Of a stretch of 64,000 bases of DNA, positions 28,341 to 38,694 are shown piece by piece; positions within the stretch are counted from its first letter, which is position 1, and each line of letters begins with the position of its first letter. The stretch is from assembly GCA_030783905.1 (NCBI GenBank), contig JAQAHH010000009.1, forward strand, positions 372,001 through 436,000. The letters are read 5' to 3'. Made by a program: the position numbers and the translations under genes. The DNA comes from Bisgaard Taxon 45 (GTDB taxonomy: Bacteria; Pseudomonadota; Gammaproteobacteria; Enterobacterales; Pasteurellaceae). The notes under the pieces were generated by a model. It was not told the origin of the DNA, did not search any database, and saw nothing but the letters and a program-made list of their open reading frames with translations.

Positions 28341-29552
28341 TTAATGCTTAATAAAATGCCCCAACAAGCTACCGTCATAAATACCTTGTTTAATGGCTGC
28401 GGAGGCGACAACCGGTGTATTCCATTCATAGCGTCCAGTAATCACTTCAACATGAGGATAATCCGCACCTAAATTTGCTTTGAGCGTTTGATTCACTCGA
28501 GGGAGAAAAATCTCTTTTGCATTTAAAAAGCTCGAACTTAACATGATTTTCTCCGAATCAAAAATATTCACCAGATTCATTAAGATATAGGCAAGACTAT
28601 CCGCAACATAATATAAAATTTGTTTCGCTTGTGGATGTTGCTCATTTGCTTTTTGACATAAAAATTCAATTTTACTTTGTACCGAGCAGGCGTCTGGGAA
28701 GTAATGCGTGATCAAAGGATAAATGGCTTTATGGGTAATTTGATGTTGGAGTTGATAACGTTCAAGATCGGCTAAGTGTGGATTAATCAGTTCTTGTAAA
28801 GGACTGATCTTCGGTACAATCATTTTATTGATATGACTTCTGACTTGATGTTGATGGGTTAAAAGTTCACCTTTAGACAACACACTAAAATTAATCACAT
28901 CATCTAACTGTAAAAATAAAACATTATCACAATTAATCACACTGCCCAAGGTTGACTCCGCCATTAACCAAGTTTGGAAATATTCGGTTACTAGTACAGG
29001 GACTTTAAAATATGGTTTAAATAGGCTTTCTAAATCAAGATCGAGTTTTGTATCACCTAACTTAATTAATCGATTTTTACTATCTAATTCGCCCCCCACG
29101 GCAATGGAAAAGGTAATTAAATGATTTAACTCATGTTGCGTTTCAAAAAGAAATTGTTGTAAATGCTGTACCAACACCTGATCTAAATGAACTAAATCGG
29201 TAGCGGTTAAAGGATAGACTCGATTTTTTATTTCACCGCCGTCCAGTTCACTTAAAATTAATTCAAAACGGTTTTCAACCAATGTGGCGCATAAGGCTTG
29301 CCAATAAAAAGGTGATACACATAATCCAATGGCGGGACGCCCTCGACTTTCTGTATTTTGTACGGCACGCTCAACAATCAATTTTTCTTTGATTAATTCA
29401 CGCGTCAATGCCGTAATGGTCGCTGGCGCTAAACGTGAAAGTTTTGATAAGTCTATACGAGAAATTTCTTCAAATTGTTCAACTAAACGATAAATTTTAC
29501 CTAGTTGTGTCAAACGTAATGGTAATTTATCCTCTTTTCTAATTTTTGGCAT
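28341..29552 (-). CDS. mlc: Mlc-like ROK-family transcriptional regulator lacking the zinc-site cysteines
   Basis: 403 residues from ATG 29552; a TTG five codons upstream is a weaker start. The N-terminal winged helix aligns well with E. coli Mlc (KIYRLVEQFEEISRIDLSKL then LAPATITALTRELI, about residues 18-55) and RGRPAIGL follows. In the ROK region the usual GAG(V/I) and HX9-10CXCGXXGC zinc motif are replaced by cysteine-free sequence (SKGELLTHQHQVRSHINKM). The C-terminus (MVNIFDSEKIML-type and YDGSLL) aligns again with Mlc. In E. coli the zinc site is required for activity, so glucose-PTS control may work differently here. It lies upstream of bioD2 as in E. coli. Confidence 0.85.
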   Translation of the reverse strand: MPKIRKEDKLPLRLTQLGKIYRLVEQFEEISRIDLSKLSRLAPATITALTRELIKEKLIVERAVQNTESRGRPAIGLCVSPFYWQALCATLVENRFELILSELDGGEIKNRVYPLTATDLVHLDQVLVQHLQQFLFETQHELNHLITFSIAVGGELDSKNRLIKLGDTKLDLDLESLFKPYFKVPVLVTEYFQTWLMAESTLGSVINCDNVLFLQLDDVINFSVLSKGELLTHQHQVRSHINKMIVPKISPLQELINPHLADLERYQLQHQITHKAIYPLITHYFPDACSVQSKIEFLCQKANEQHPQAKQILYYVADSLAYILMNLVNIFDSEKIMLSSSFLNAKEIFLPRVNQTLKANLGADYPHVEVITGRYEWNTPVVASAAIKQGIYDGSLLGHFIKH

Positions 29553-29741
29553 AACTGCAATATCCAATATATCAATGATGTCACATCATGTTGTTAGCTC
29601 AAACAATTAACAACACCTCTGTTTTCGTTTTGATTGCGTATTCACACGCGTGAGTCTACTCGACATAGAAAATGGTCGATTTGTACTTATAACCAGTTAC
29701 ATTAATAAAAACAAGCACTTTAATTCAATTATGGGGGCTAT

Positions 29742-29776
29742 TTCACAAAAACAAAATTTTTAATAGATTTTGTGAA
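29742..29776 (+). promoter_or_regulatory. Inverted repeat in the asnS upstream region
   Basis: TTCACAAAA (29742-29750) and TTTTGTGAA (29768-29776), 9 bp each, 17 bases apart. The right arm overlaps a weak -35-like TTGTGA 17 bases before TAAACT. It could be an operator or an AT-rich chance repeat. The 280-bp gap between mlc and asnS shows nothing else firm apart from a short ATGATG/CATCAT palindrome at 29575-29589. Confidence 0.35.
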
Positions 29777-29847
29777 TTTAAAGAAGTTGAGTTAAACTAT
29801 ATCAGTTTTTTTCTTAACAAAAAATTTGTTGAAAATTGAGGTTTTAT

Positions 29848-31251
29848 ATGACTAAAGTCGCATCTATCGTAGATGTTTTACAAGGCAACGTTGCTATTGG
29901 CGAAACGGTCACTGTCCGTGGTTGGATTCGCACTCGTCGTGATTCGAAAGCGGGTCTTTCTTTTTTAGCCATTTATGATGGTTCTTGTTTTGATCCTATC
30001 CAAGCTATTGTCAATCATGACATCGAAAATTATGAAACGGAAGTACTGCGTTTAACCACAGGCTGTTCTGTCATGGTAACGGGGACTGTAGTTGAGTCGC
30101 CTGCTGAAGGTCAAGCGGTTGAATTACAAGCAGAAAAAGTTGAAGTGGTTGGTTGGGTTGAGGACCCAGAAACGTACCCAATGGCAGCCAAACGTCACTC
30201 AATTGAATATTTACGTGAAGTGGCGCATTTACGTCCACGTACGAATATTATCGGTGCTGTTGCACGTGTACGTCACTGCTTGGCACAAGCCATTCATCGG
30301 TTCTTCCACGAGCAAGGTTTTTATTGGGTTGCCACCCCATTAATTACCGCATCGGACACAGAAGGAGCGGGTGAAATGTTCCGTGTGTCTACCCTCGATT
30401 TAGAAAATCTGCCACATGATGACAAAGGTGCGGTCGATTTTTCACAAGATTTCTTCGGTAAAGAGTCTTTCTTAACTGTATCAGGTCAATTAAACGGTGA
30501 AACCTATGCTTGTGCTTTAAGTAAAATTTATACCTTTGGCCCAACATTCCGTGCAGAAAACTCTAATACTACACGCCACTTAGCTGAGTTCTGGATGGTT
30601 GAGCCTGAAATTGCTTTTGCTACCCTGGCAGATAACGCGAAACTTGCCGAAGATATGTTGAAATATGTGTTCCGTGCGGTACTTGAAGAACGTAAAGATG
30701 ACTTAAAATTCTTTGAAAAACACGTTGATAAAGACGTGATTAACCGTTTAGAAAACTTCATCAATTCTGATTTCGCGCAAATTGATTACACAGATGCCAT
30801 CGAGGTGTTATTACAATCAGGTAAGACATTTGAATTCCCTGTTTCTTGGGGAATCGACTTATCCTCTGAACATGAACGTTATTTAGCGGAAGAACACTTC
30901 AAATCACCAGTGGTTGTGAAAAACTATCCAAAAGATATCAAAGCCTTCTATATGCGTTTAAACGATGACGGGAAAACCGTCGCAGCGATGGACGTATTAG
31001 CGCCAGGCATTGGTGAAATTATTGGTGGTTCACAACGTGAAGAACGTTTAGATGTGTTAGACAAACGTATGGTTGAAATGGGACTTAATCCAGAAGACTA
31101 CTGGTGGTATCGTGATTTGCGCCGTTATGGTACAGTGCCACATGCTGGTTTCGGTTTAGGGTTTGAACGTTTAATCGTTTATGTGACGGGTGTTCAAAAT
31201 ATTCGTGATGTGATTCCATTCCCACGTTCACCACGTAATGCAAACTTCTAA
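29848..31251 (+). CDS. asnS: Asparaginyl-tRNA synthetase
   Basis: 467 residues from ATG 29848, preceded by GAGG at 29837-29840. Class II synthetase: an N-terminal OB-fold anticodon-binding domain ([16 protein letters not shown]), motif 2 [17 protein letters not shown] near residue 234, and motif 3 [15 protein letters not shown] near residue 430. It is nearly identical in layout to E. coli AsnS. Confidence 0.98.
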   Translation: MTKVASIVDVLQGNVAIGETVTVRGWIRTRRDSKAGLSFLAIYDGSCFDPIQAIVNHDIENYETEVLRLTTGCSVMVTGTVVESPAEGQAVELQAEKVEVVGWVEDPETYPMAAKRHSIEYLREVAHLRPRTNIIGAVARVRHCLAQAIHRFFHEQGFYWVATPLITASDTEGAGEMFRVSTLDLENLPHDDKGAVDFSQDFFGKESFLTVSGQLNGETYACALSKIYTFGPTFRAENSNTTRHLAEFWMVEPEIAFATLADNAKLAEDMLKYVFRAVLEERKDDLKFFEKHVDKDVINRLENFINSDFAQIDYTDAIEVLLQSGKTFEFPVSWGIDLSSEHERYLAEEHFKSPVVVKNYPKDIKAFYMRLNDDGKTVAAMDVLAPGIGEIIGGSQREERLDVLDKRMVEMGLNPEDYWWYRDLRRYGTVPHAGFGLGFERLIVYVTGVQNIRDVIPFPRSPRNANF

Positions 31252-31269
31252 ACACATTTAATCTCAATC

Positions 31270-31303
31270 ATTCCCCTTTCTGCAACGTAAGGGGAATTTT
31301 TTT
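31270..31303 (+). terminator. asnS terminator
   Basis: ATTCCCCTT (31270-31278) pairs with AAGGGGAAT (31289-31297), followed by TTTTTT. It ends 12 bases before the pbpC start codon, so pbpC probably depends on read-through or its own promoter within this short gap. Confidence 0.88.
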
Positions 31304-31315
31304 AGGTCAGCTGAA

Positions 31316-33673
31316 ATGTCACGCTTAAGTAAAAAATGTCTGTTCTCGTTTATTTACAGCGCGCTTTTCCTTATGAGCGTGGCGCTCTTTATCCGCCTTT
31401 TGCCCTATCCTCCATTAAAAGATCATTTTCCGTATTCCACGGCAGTGTATGATGAACAATATAATTTGCTACGTCTCACTACCGCCAAAGATGAGAAATA
31501 CCGTTTATGGACACCACTCAAAGACATTTCACCAAAACTTATTGACGCGGTACTTTTTCAAGAGGATGAATGGTTTTATTGGCATTTTGGTGTTAATCCC
31601 TACGGGCTATTACGTGGGGCATGGCAAACCTACATTTTGGGCAACTCACCACAAGGCGGATCAACGATTACGATGCAACTGGCTCGCGTCTTATGGGGTA
31701 TTGACAGCCGAAGTCTATTAGGCAAAGCAGAACAAATTTTACGCGCAATCCAATTGGAAATTCGTTACTCAAAAAACGAAATTTTAGAGGCCTATTTTAA
31801 TTTTGCCCCTTATGGCAGAAATATTGAAGGGGCGGGAACCGCCAGTTTAATCTACTTTAATAAAGCCAATCATAAGATGAATTTGGCGGAAGCCCTCACC
31901 TTAGCGATTTTACCTAAAAATCCAAACAGCTATATTCGTCAAAATAATCAACAATTAAATCCGGCATTATTCAAGGCACGCAACCAACTTTACCAACGTT
32001 GGCTAGCACAACATCCGGCCGATCAACAATGGCAAACGGATTTTCAGCTCAATTATCCACTCAGACCATTAGAAAAATTACCGTTTTTTGCACCGCACTT
32101 TGTGGACCAATTATTACAACACTATCCCGATCAATCTCATATTGTGAGTACCCTCAATAGCCATCAACAGCGATTGATTGAACGCATTACACGGCGCTAT
32201 TTGTCACAGCAATACGCAAAAGGCGTCGAGAATGTGGCCGTGTTATTAGTGGATAATCGCGATATGGCAGTAAAAGCCTTAGTTGGATCGGGAAACTATT
32301 TTAATCAGACAATTTCAGGGCAAATTAATGGCACCTTAGCTCAGCGCTCCTATGGTTCAACATTAAAGCCCTTTGTTTATGCCTTAGCATTTGATCAAGG
32401 TTTAGCTCACGGAAAAACAGTTTTAAAAGACTTACCGACAGCCTTTGGTGATTACCAACCAGAAAATTATGAAGGTAATTTTTTAGGTCCTGTCAGTGTC
32501 AGCCAAGCCTTACTCCAAAGTCGTAATATTCCCGCCATTGATATGGCAAAACAGCTTACCCCCGATCTTTATGATTTTCTCCAGCACGCAGAAATCAAAT
32601 TGCCTAAAAGCAAAGCCTATTATGGTTTATCGATTGTACTGGGGGGCGCAGAACTCAATATCCAACAGTTGGCCAGCTTATATGCCATGTTAGCCAATCA
32701 AGGTGCTTGGCAGCCGTTAAAGTTCACTCAACAAGACAACCTTCCGTCTGCTAAGCCCTTGTTAAGTCAAGAAAGTGCGGTCATGATCCATGATATTTTA
32801 CGACAGAATTTTCGCACAGATATCCAAAATAAATCCATTAAAACCGCGTTACCGCTCTATTGGAAAACCGGTACCTCAAATGGATTACGTGATGCGTGGA
32901 CGGCGGGTTATTTTGGGCACTACACACTGATTGTGTGGTTGGGTAATTTTGACAATAAAAGTAATCCCCATTTTATTGGGCGAACCTTGGCTGCCCCGCT
33001 TTTCTTACAATTAGCAGACAGTTTAATCGCTAGCGAACCGCAAATGCGTGACATTGTCACTGAAACTAGTAAGCCACTGAATCTGAAAAAGATGTTAGTG
33101 TGTCAGGCAGACGGCAAGTTACCGAATGCCTATTGCCAACAACAAGTTCATACCCTGTTTATCCCGGGCAAATCACCGATTACGGTCAGCCAGCTTTATC
33201 AGCCTTTTGCGGTGATCAAAAATACCGATATGCTAGCATGTTCAACACAAGATAAAGTGGAAACAGAACAAAAAATTTATGAAATGTGGTCAAGCGACTT
33301 TCAGCAGATATTTGCACAAGCGGGTGTCATGAAAAGAGTGCCTATTATTAACCCCGCTTGTCCTTTTGAACAACACTATCAAGCACTACAACATCTACAC
33401 AGCAATAATCCGCAAATTATTTCGCCATTAGCACAGCGTGCTTACTATATTGAACATAATAAAGAAAATCGTCCGATACTCCTGTCTGCGATTACCGCTG
33501 CTGAAGTGAACCAATTATATTGGTTTGTCAATAATAGTTTTATTGGTGAGAGTATGCCGCAACAACCTCTTTTCTGGCGACCGACATCAGCGGGCGATTA
33601 TACCATCTCAGTGACAGATGACTACGGCAGAAGCAGTAGTCTTTCCATTAATGTGTTCCTCAAAGGGTTCTAA
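31316..33673 (+). CDS. pbpC: Penicillin-binding protein 1C (bifunctional class A PBP)
   Basis: 785 residues. It has one N-terminal membrane anchor (about residues 10-28), a glycosyltransferase domain with EDEWFYWHFG near residue 83 and GGSTITMQLAR near residue 115, and a transpeptidase domain with SXXK as STLK near residue 345, SRN near residue 401 and KTGTSNG near residue 519. A C-terminal BiPBP_C-type domain follows. PBP1C lengthens and can crosslink peptidoglycan, though in E. coli its transpeptidase role is minor. The alpha-2-macroglobulin gene that accompanies pbpC in E. coli is absent from this site. Two USS lie inside the gene. Confidence 0.95.
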   Translation: MSRLSKKCLFSFIYSALFLMSVALFIRLLPYPPLKDHFPYSTAVYDEQYNLLRLTTAKDEKYRLWTPLKDISPKLIDAVLFQEDEWFYWHFGVNPYGLLRGAWQTYILGNSPQGGSTITMQLARVLWGIDSRSLLGKAEQILRAIQLEIRYSKNEILEAYFNFAPYGRNIEGAGTASLIYFNKANHKMNLAEALTLAILPKNPNSYIRQNNQQLNPALFKARNQLYQRWLAQHPADQQWQTDFQLNYPLRPLEKLPFFAPHFVDQLLQHYPDQSHIVSTLNSHQQRLIERITRRYLSQQYAKGVENVAVLLVDNRDMAVKALVGSGNYFNQTISGQINGTLAQRSYGSTLKPFVYALAFDQGLAHGKTVLKDLPTAFGDYQPENYEGNFLGPVSVSQALLQSRNIPAIDMAKQLTPDLYDFLQHAEIKLPKSKAYYGLSIVLGGAELNIQQLASLYAMLANQGAWQPLKFTQQDNLPSAKPLLSQESAVMIHDILRQNFRTDIQNKSIKTALPLYWKTGTSNGLRDAWTAGYFGHYTLIVWLGNFDNKSNPHFIGRTLAAPLFLQLADSLIASEPQMRDIVTETSKPLNLKKMLVCQADGKLPNAYCQQQVHTLFIPGKSPITVSQLYQPFAVIKNTDMLACSTQDKVETEQKIYEMWSSDFQQIFAQAGVMKRVPIINPACPFEQHYQALQHLHSNNPQIISPLAQRAYYIEHNKENRPILLSAITAAEVNQLYWFVNNSFIGESMPQQPLFWRPTSAGDYTISVTDDYGRSSSLSINVFLKGF

Positions 33674-33710
33674 AAAGCCCCAATGCGTTCACGGGGTATG
33701 GGGCGTTTTT
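33672..33710. terminator. Terminator between convergent pbpC and rsmI
   Basis: GCCCCA (33677-33682) pairs with TGGGGC (33699-33704), with A-rich and T-rich flanks (AAAAA and GTTTTT) on either side that extend the stem past a one-base bulge. Confidence 0.75.
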
Positions 33711-33725
33711 ATCTAGATGAGGCGT

Positions 33726-34571
33726 TTAATTAAAATGGGCTAAACCATATTGGTACAACGCATTTTTCTTATAACCATAAATTTCTGCCACAATGGCAGC
33801 CGCCTTTTTCAATGGCAGCGATTGACTAATCAATTCAAGGGCCTTGAGAGCTTGAGGATGTATTTCATCCGTTTCCTGTTTTACTTTCCCCTCAATAATT
33901 AACACCATTTCACCTTTGGTGCGATTCGCATCCTCCATGAGCCATTGACGCAAGCTTGCCACATTGTCACCCACTATCGTTTCCCAAGTTTTGGTGATTT
34001 CCCGTGCCAATACCACATAACGTTCGGCGCCAAAAGTCTGCTCGATATCGGCTAAGGTCGCTAAAATGCGATGAGTGGATTCATAAAAAATCAATGTACG
34101 TTCTTCTTGTACGAGCTGTTGCAACTTATCACAACGCGCTTTCGTTTTGGCAGGTAGGAACCCTTCAAAACAAAAACGATCAGAGGCAATACCTGAGGCG
34201 CAAAGTGCGGTAATTGCCGCACAGGCACCAGGCACAGGTACCACCTTTATGCCCGCTTGGCGGCATTGGCGCACCAAATGAAAACCAGGATCGCTAATCA
34301 ATGGCGTGCCCGCATCTGAAATCAAGGCGATATGTTGACCTTGTTGTAATTTCTCGACTAAGTGATGTGCCTTTTGTTGTTCATTATGATCATGCAAGGC
34401 AAAAAAAGGTTTCTTAATACCATAATGACTCAATAGTAAACCACTATGCCGCGTATCTTCTGCAGCAATCAGATCAACCTGTTCGAAAACGCTCAACGCC
34501 CTTTGTGTAATGTCTTGTAAATTGCCAATTGGCGTGGCAACGATATATAAAATTCCTGTTAAATTGTTCAT
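33726..34571 (-). CDS. rsmI: 16S rRNA 2'-O-ribose C1402 methyltransferase
   Basis: 281 residues, tetrapyrrole-methylase (SAM-dependent) fold. Visible motifs are [19 protein letters not shown] at residues 8-26, [12 protein letters not shown] near residue 35, [14 protein letters not shown] near residue 83, and [11 protein letters not shown] near residue 113. It modifies the decoding centre of the small ribosomal subunit. It is divergent from lpoA, the conserved E. coli arrangement. Confidence 0.96.
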   Translation of the reverse strand: MNNLTGILYIVATPIGNLQDITQRALSVFEQVDLIAAEDTRHSGLLLSHYGIKKPFFALHDHNEQQKAHHLVEKLQQGQHIALISDAGTPLISDPGFHLVRQCRQAGIKVVPVPGACAAITALCASGIASDRFCFEGFLPAKTKARCDKLQQLVQEERTLIFYESTHRILATLADIEQTFGAERYVVLAREITKTWETIVGDNVASLRQWLMEDANRTKGEMVLIIEGKVKQETDEIHPQALKALELISQSLPLKKAAAIVAEIYGYKKNALYQYGLAHFN

Positions 34572-34648
34572 TTTGTACTTCTTTTTATTTGCTTTTAGTT
34601 AATGAGATAAGTAAGATCGTGCTATTGTTGTTAACAAGCGGAGTAATC

Positions 34649-36361
34649 ATGACTATTCTATTACAACACACCCATTTAAAAAATCGATTAATGCCTTTTT
34701 TATTGGCGCTTTTTCTTACTGGCTGTACCACATTATTCGGTGGTCACACTGCTAGCCTGTTGCAAAATGATGCCAATGCCAATTCTGACTTTTATATGAA
34801 TAAAGTCTATCAAGCGCAAAATAGTGAAGAACAACAAACCTATAAACTGCTTGCCGCACGTGTACTTGTCACAGAAAACAAAATTCCTCAAGCACAAGCA
34901 TTACTCAATGAATTAACCGCATTAACTGACGAACAAGTATTAGATAAATCTATTATTGATGCCCATATTTCTGCGGTAAAACAACAAAACACCGCGGCAG
35001 AGACACAACTTAAAAAGATTAATCTCGCGCAATTAAGCCGTTCACAATTAGCACGCTATTATGATGTTGCCGCACGTATTGCAGAAAATCGCTATGATGT
35101 GATTGAAGCGGTCAAAGCACGAATTCAAATCGATCAGCTTTTATCGGATGTCTCTCGAAAACAAGCAAATATTGACCGCACTTGGTCACTCCTACGTAAT
35201 GCTAACCGCGGTGTAATTAATAATACTGTGGCTGAAGGCAATATTGCACTGGGCGGTTGGTTAGCCTTAACACGAGCGTATAACCAAAACTTAAGTAATC
35301 CAGCACAATTAAGCCAAGCAATCCAACAATGGAAACAAGCCTACTCTACACATCCGGCGGCTTACTTATTCCCAACCGAACTACAAAGTTTATTTAATTT
35401 CCAACAAACACAATTTTCTCAAGTGGCACTCTTACTCCCACTTAGCGGCAATGCACAAATCATTGGCAATACCATTAAAGCAGGTTTTGATGCCGCAAAA
35501 GACAATAGTGCGACACAAGTTCAAGTATTTGACACCGCAGCCACCCCCGTTGATGTGATTTTCGATCAAGTGAAACAAGCTGGGATTCGAACAGTCGTTG
35601 GTCCATTGCTAAAACAGAATGTGGATATGCTCTTGAATAACTCACAGCTTGTACAAGGTTTAGATGTATTAACACTAAACTCCACGTCAAATGAACGCGC
35701 AATCGGACAATTATGCTACTATGGTCTCTCGCCTGAAGATGAGGCGGAATCTGCTGCAAATAAAATGTGGAAAGATGGCATTAGAACGCCTTCTGTATTC
35801 GTCCCACAAAATGACTTAGGTCGTCGTACTGCCTCTGCCTTTAATGTGCGCTGGCAACAATTAGCCGCGACTGATGCCAATATTCGATTTTATACTCTAC
35901 CAGCCGATATTAGTTATACCTTAGACGATCAAAACACCGCTGGGGTCTATATTGTTGCCATGAGTGAGCAATTAGCGGAAATTAAAACCACGCTAGATAA
36001 CAGTGGTCGCAAAACCAAATTGTATGCTAGTTCGCGCAGTAATTCCGCTAATAATGCACCAGAATATCGTTTACTCATGGAAGGATTACAATTTAGTGAT
36101 ATTCCTTTCTTCAAAGATGTTACCTCTAGCCAATATAAGAAAATTGAACAATTAACTAAAGGGGATTTCTCTTTGATGCGCTTATATGCAATGGGCGCTG
36201 ACGCTTGGCTACTGATTAATCATTTTAATGAATTACGCCAAGTACCCGGCTATAACATTGATGGCTTAACCGGTAAATTGAGTGCGGGCGCGAATTGTAA
36301 TATTGAACGTGACATGACCTGGTTCCAATACCAAAGTGGTGCCATTATCCCTTTGAACTAA
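34649..36361 (+). CDS. lpoA: Outer-membrane lipoprotein activator of PBP1A
   Basis: 570 residues from ATG 34649, which has CGGAG six bases upstream; an in-frame upstream reading to 34529 overlaps rsmI and would bury the signal. The signal peptide ends at the lipobox LTGC (cysteine at about residue 27). An N-terminal TPR-like helical domain (about residues 45-250) is followed by a periplasmic-binding-protein-like domain starting near [16 protein letters not shown]. In E. coli and H. influenzae LpoA spans the periplasm to stimulate PBP1A. It is followed by yraN after one base. Confidence 0.95.
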   Translation: MTILLQHTHLKNRLMPFLLALFLTGCTTLFGGHTASLLQNDANANSDFYMNKVYQAQNSEEQQTYKLLAARVLVTENKIPQAQALLNELTALTDEQVLDKSIIDAHISAVKQQNTAAETQLKKINLAQLSRSQLARYYDVAARIAENRYDVIEAVKARIQIDQLLSDVSRKQANIDRTWSLLRNANRGVINNTVAEGNIALGGWLALTRAYNQNLSNPAQLSQAIQQWKQAYSTHPAAYLFPTELQSLFNFQQTQFSQVALLLPLSGNAQIIGNTIKAGFDAAKDNSATQVQVFDTAATPVDVIFDQVKQAGIRTVVGPLLKQNVDMLLNNSQLVQGLDVLTLNSTSNERAIGQLCYYGLSPEDEAESAANKMWKDGIRTPSVFVPQNDLGRRTASAFNVRWQQLAATDANIRFYTLPADISYTLDDQNTAGVYIVAMSEQLAEIKTTLDNSGRKTKLYASSRSNSANNAPEYRLLMEGLQFSDIPFFKDVTSSQYKKIEQLTKGDFSLMRLYAMGADAWLLINHFNELRQVPGYNIDGLTGKLSAGANCNIERDMTWFQYQSGAIIPLN

Positions 36362-36362
36362 T

Positions 36363-36722
36363 ATGTTCTCATTTAAACGTCAACAAGGGGCGAGATTTGA
36401 ACACCAAGCTCGCCTCTTTTTAGAATCAAAAGGGCTACAATTTGTGGCCGCCAATCAATCCTTTTCCTGTGGTGAACTCGATCTGATTATGCGAGATCAA
36501 AACACATTGGTTTTTGTTGAAGTTAGACAACGCAAAAATGCGCTGTTTGGCTCCGCGGTGGAAAGTGTTGATTGGGAAAAACAAAAAAAGTGGTTGAATG
36601 CAGCCAGTTTGTGGCTTGCACAACGAAATTGTAGTTTGGAAGACACTGACTGTCGGTTTGATTTAATTGCTTTCGGTAAAACTCCCCAAGACCTAGAATG
36701 GATTATAAATTTTCTTGATTAA
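36363..36722 (+). CDS. yraN: YraN (UPF0102) nuclease-fold protein
   Basis: 119 residues. Restriction-endonuclease-like motif: [19 protein letters not shown] near residue 40 with a following glutamine/arginine in place of some lysines, and DCRFDLIAF near residue 99. The family's function is unresolved. The start codon lies one base after the lpoA stop, so it is co-translated with it. Confidence 0.93.
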   Translation: MFSFKRQQGARFEHQARLFLESKGLQFVAANQSFSCGELDLIMRDQNTLVFVEVRQRKNALFGSAVESVDWEKQKKWLNAASLWLAQRNCSLEDTDCRFDLIAFGKTPQDLEWIINFLD

Positions 36723-36724
36723 TT

Positions 36725-37312
36725 ATGTTAGATAAACTCAAAGCTTTATACACTGAAAGTATTCAAACACAAATTTCCGCATCCAGTTTATTGCCTGATA
36801 CGATCATGCAAGCCACGCAGATGATCGTGGATTGTTTATTGAGAGGGAATAAAATTATTGCCTGTGGCAACGGGCGTTCTTATATTAATGCACAATTATT
36901 TGTCGCCAATTTATTAAATCGCTATGAATTAGCCAGACCAAGTTTCCCCTCTGTTTTACTCAGTCTAGACAGTGCAGTGAATGCGGCTATGGCGTTGGAT
37001 AATAATACTGAAACCTTATTTCAACGCCAATTTAATGCGGTTGCTCAGCAAGGCGACATTCTTATTGCGTTTTCCCCTTTACCGCATAATGATGACATTG
37101 TGATTAATGCTATTAACAGTGCTGTCAATAAAGGGATTGTTGTGATTGTTTTGACGAGCGAGGCGAATGATCATATTCAGGGATTTCTCACCGAACATGA
37201 TTTAGAAATCGCGCTTCCCGCGATGAAAGAAAGTCGCGTGATTGAAGGCCATTGTTTTATCGCGAATGCGATTTGCGAACTCGTGGATCACACGTTGTTT
37301 TCACATTCCTAA
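36725..37312 (+). CDS. diaA: DnaA initiator-associating protein DiaA (SIS domain)
   Basis: 195 residues. One SIS domain, with IACGNGRSYINAQLFVANLLNR near residue 46 (written here as the glycine loop plus the following helix). E. coli DiaA is a homotetramer that promotes DnaA assembly at oriC. The gene lies 2 bases after yraN within the conserved lpoA-yraN-diaA-dolP group. GmhA is a relative, but the context and the N-terminus TESIQTQIS favour DiaA. Confidence 0.92.
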   Translation: MLDKLKALYTESIQTQISASSLLPDTIMQATQMIVDCLLRGNKIIACGNGRSYINAQLFVANLLNRYELARPSFPSVLLSLDSAVNAAMALDNNTETLFQRQFNAVAQQGDILIAFSPLPHNDDIVINAINSAVNKGIVVIVLTSEANDHIQGFLTEHDLEIALPAMKESRVIEGHCFIANAICELVDHTLFSHS

Positions 37313-37375
37313 CTTGACAAGCATCTGGATTTCAACAAAACTAATCGCTATTGTAAATCCAAAAGGAGATAAATT

Positions 37376-37960
37376 ATGCAAATCAACATGTTAAAAAAAT
37401 GCACTTTCATTTTCGCTGCTGCTCTCCTACTACAAGGTTGTGTGACAGCAACCATTGCGGGTACTGCTGCTGTTGCCACCAAAGTGGCCACTGACCCAAG
37501 AACTGTGGGTACACAAGTTGATGATGAAACATTAGAAGAAAAAGTGCGTTTTGCTATTCGTAAAGATGCCCAAGTGAAATCAGAAGCACGTATTAATATT
37601 ATTTCGTATAGTGGGCGAGTGTTATTAATTGGGCAGGCACCCAATGCAAGCGTGGCAGAGGTTGCCACAAGCTTAGCGAAAGGGGTGGAAGGCGTAAACG
37701 AAGTCTATAATCAAATTCGTATTCAGCCCCAAATTAGCTTTGGTCAAATTGCGAAAGATGGCGTCACGACCACCGAAATCAAATCCAAAATGCTGGTGGA
37801 TTCTCGCGTAAAATCGACGGATATCAAAGTCGTTACGGAAAATGCCGAAGTCTTTTTAATGGGTAATGTGACGCAGGCACAAGCGGATGCTGCTGCAGAC
37901 ATCGCGCGTAATGTGTCAGGTGTCAACAAAGTGGTAAAAGTGTTTAATTACTTAAATTAA
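37376..37960 (+). CDS. dolP: Outer-membrane lipoprotein with two BON domains (DolP/YraP)
   Basis: 194 residues. A lipoprotein signal ends at LLQGC (cysteine near residue 22). Two BON domains follow (about residues 48-115 and 125-192), each with the alternating beta-alpha pattern ending in NEVYNQIRI and NKVVKVFNY. DolP helps keep the outer membrane intact and localises to the division site in E. coli. ATG 37376 follows the strong ribosome site AAAAGGAG. An ATG four codons later would leave the signal intact too. Confidence 0.94.
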   Translation: MQINMLKKCTFIFAAALLLQGCVTATIAGTAAVATKVATDPRTVGTQVDDETLEEKVRFAIRKDAQVKSEARINIISYSGRVLLIGQAPNASVAEVATSLAKGVEGVNEVYNQIRIQPQISFGQIAKDGVTTTEIKSKMLVDSRVKSTDIKVVTENAEVFLMGNVTQAQADAAADIARNVSGVNKVVKVFNYLN

Positions 37961-37969
37961 TCCCATAAA

Positions 37970-38012
37970 AAAGTGCGGTGAAAATGTAGAAGATTTTCAC
38001 CGCACTTTGTCT
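37970..38012. terminator. Terminator with paired USS between dolP and ribE
   Basis: A perfect 16-bp stem (37970-37985 with 37993-38008), 7-nt loop, whose arms each contain an exact USS (37971-37979 and 37999-38007). On the minus strand it runs into six T, so it is a strong ribE terminator and probably also serves convergent dolP. Confidence 0.92.
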
Positions 38013-38024
38013 TTTATGGTCTTA

Positions 38025-38639
38025 TTATTGTTGTTTTGTACTTAAATAACGCTCCACCGTATCCACAATCGCTTGGGTTTGTGGATCAATTTCAATATTC
38101 ACGTTATCCCCTATCTCACGTGTACCAATTAAAGTGCGATTTAATGTTTCAGGAATAAGATTGACACAGAATGTTTGTCCTTTCACTTCACCAATGGTTA
38201 AGCTAATGCCATCAATCGCAATAAAACCTTTAGGTAAAATATATTTCATGGTTGCCATATCCGGTAATTCAAACCAAATCTGACGATTGTTTTCTGAGCT
38301 AAAAATCTGCTTCACACTTGCCGTACAATACACATGCCCCGATAAAATATGTCCGCCAATTTCACTGCCCATTTGCATCGCACGTTCAATATTCACCCAA
38401 TCACCTGGTTGCAACTCGCCTAAATTGGTAATCCGTAATGTTTCTGCCATTAAATCAAAACTCACACAATCTTGATTAATGTCTGTAACAGTTAAACACA
38501 CACCATTATTCGCGACTGATGCACCTATTTCGAGTCCTTTCAGCATTTCTTGTGGCATTTTCACAATCTGTGTTCTAAAATTAGCTTTGTCTTGAATAGA
38601 AACAATTTTTGCAGTTCCTTGAACAATACCTGTAAACAT
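38025..38639 (-). CDS. ribE: Riboflavin synthase alpha subunit
   Basis: 204 residues from ATG 38639, preceded by AGAGAGATGACT; it begins [12 protein letters not shown] as in the family. It dismutates two lumazine molecules to riboflavin. Two lumazine-binding repeats are visible, each with a variant of NGVCLTV / DGISLTI (near residues 46 and 143). No FMN riboswitch is present just upstream. Confidence 0.96.
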   Translation of the reverse strand: MFTGIVQGTAKIVSIQDKANFRTQIVKMPQEMLKGLEIGASVANNGVCLTVTDINQDCVSFDLMAETLRITNLGELQPGDWVNIERAMQMGSEIGGHILSGHVYCTASVKQIFSSENNRQIWFELPDMATMKYILPKGFIAIDGISLTIGEVKGQTFCVNLIPETLNRTLIGTREIGDNVNIEIDPQTQAIVDTVERYLSTKQQ

Positions 38640-38694
38640 AGTCATCTCTCTTTGAAACCCAATATTCTATTATTATAACAAACTCGGAATTTTT

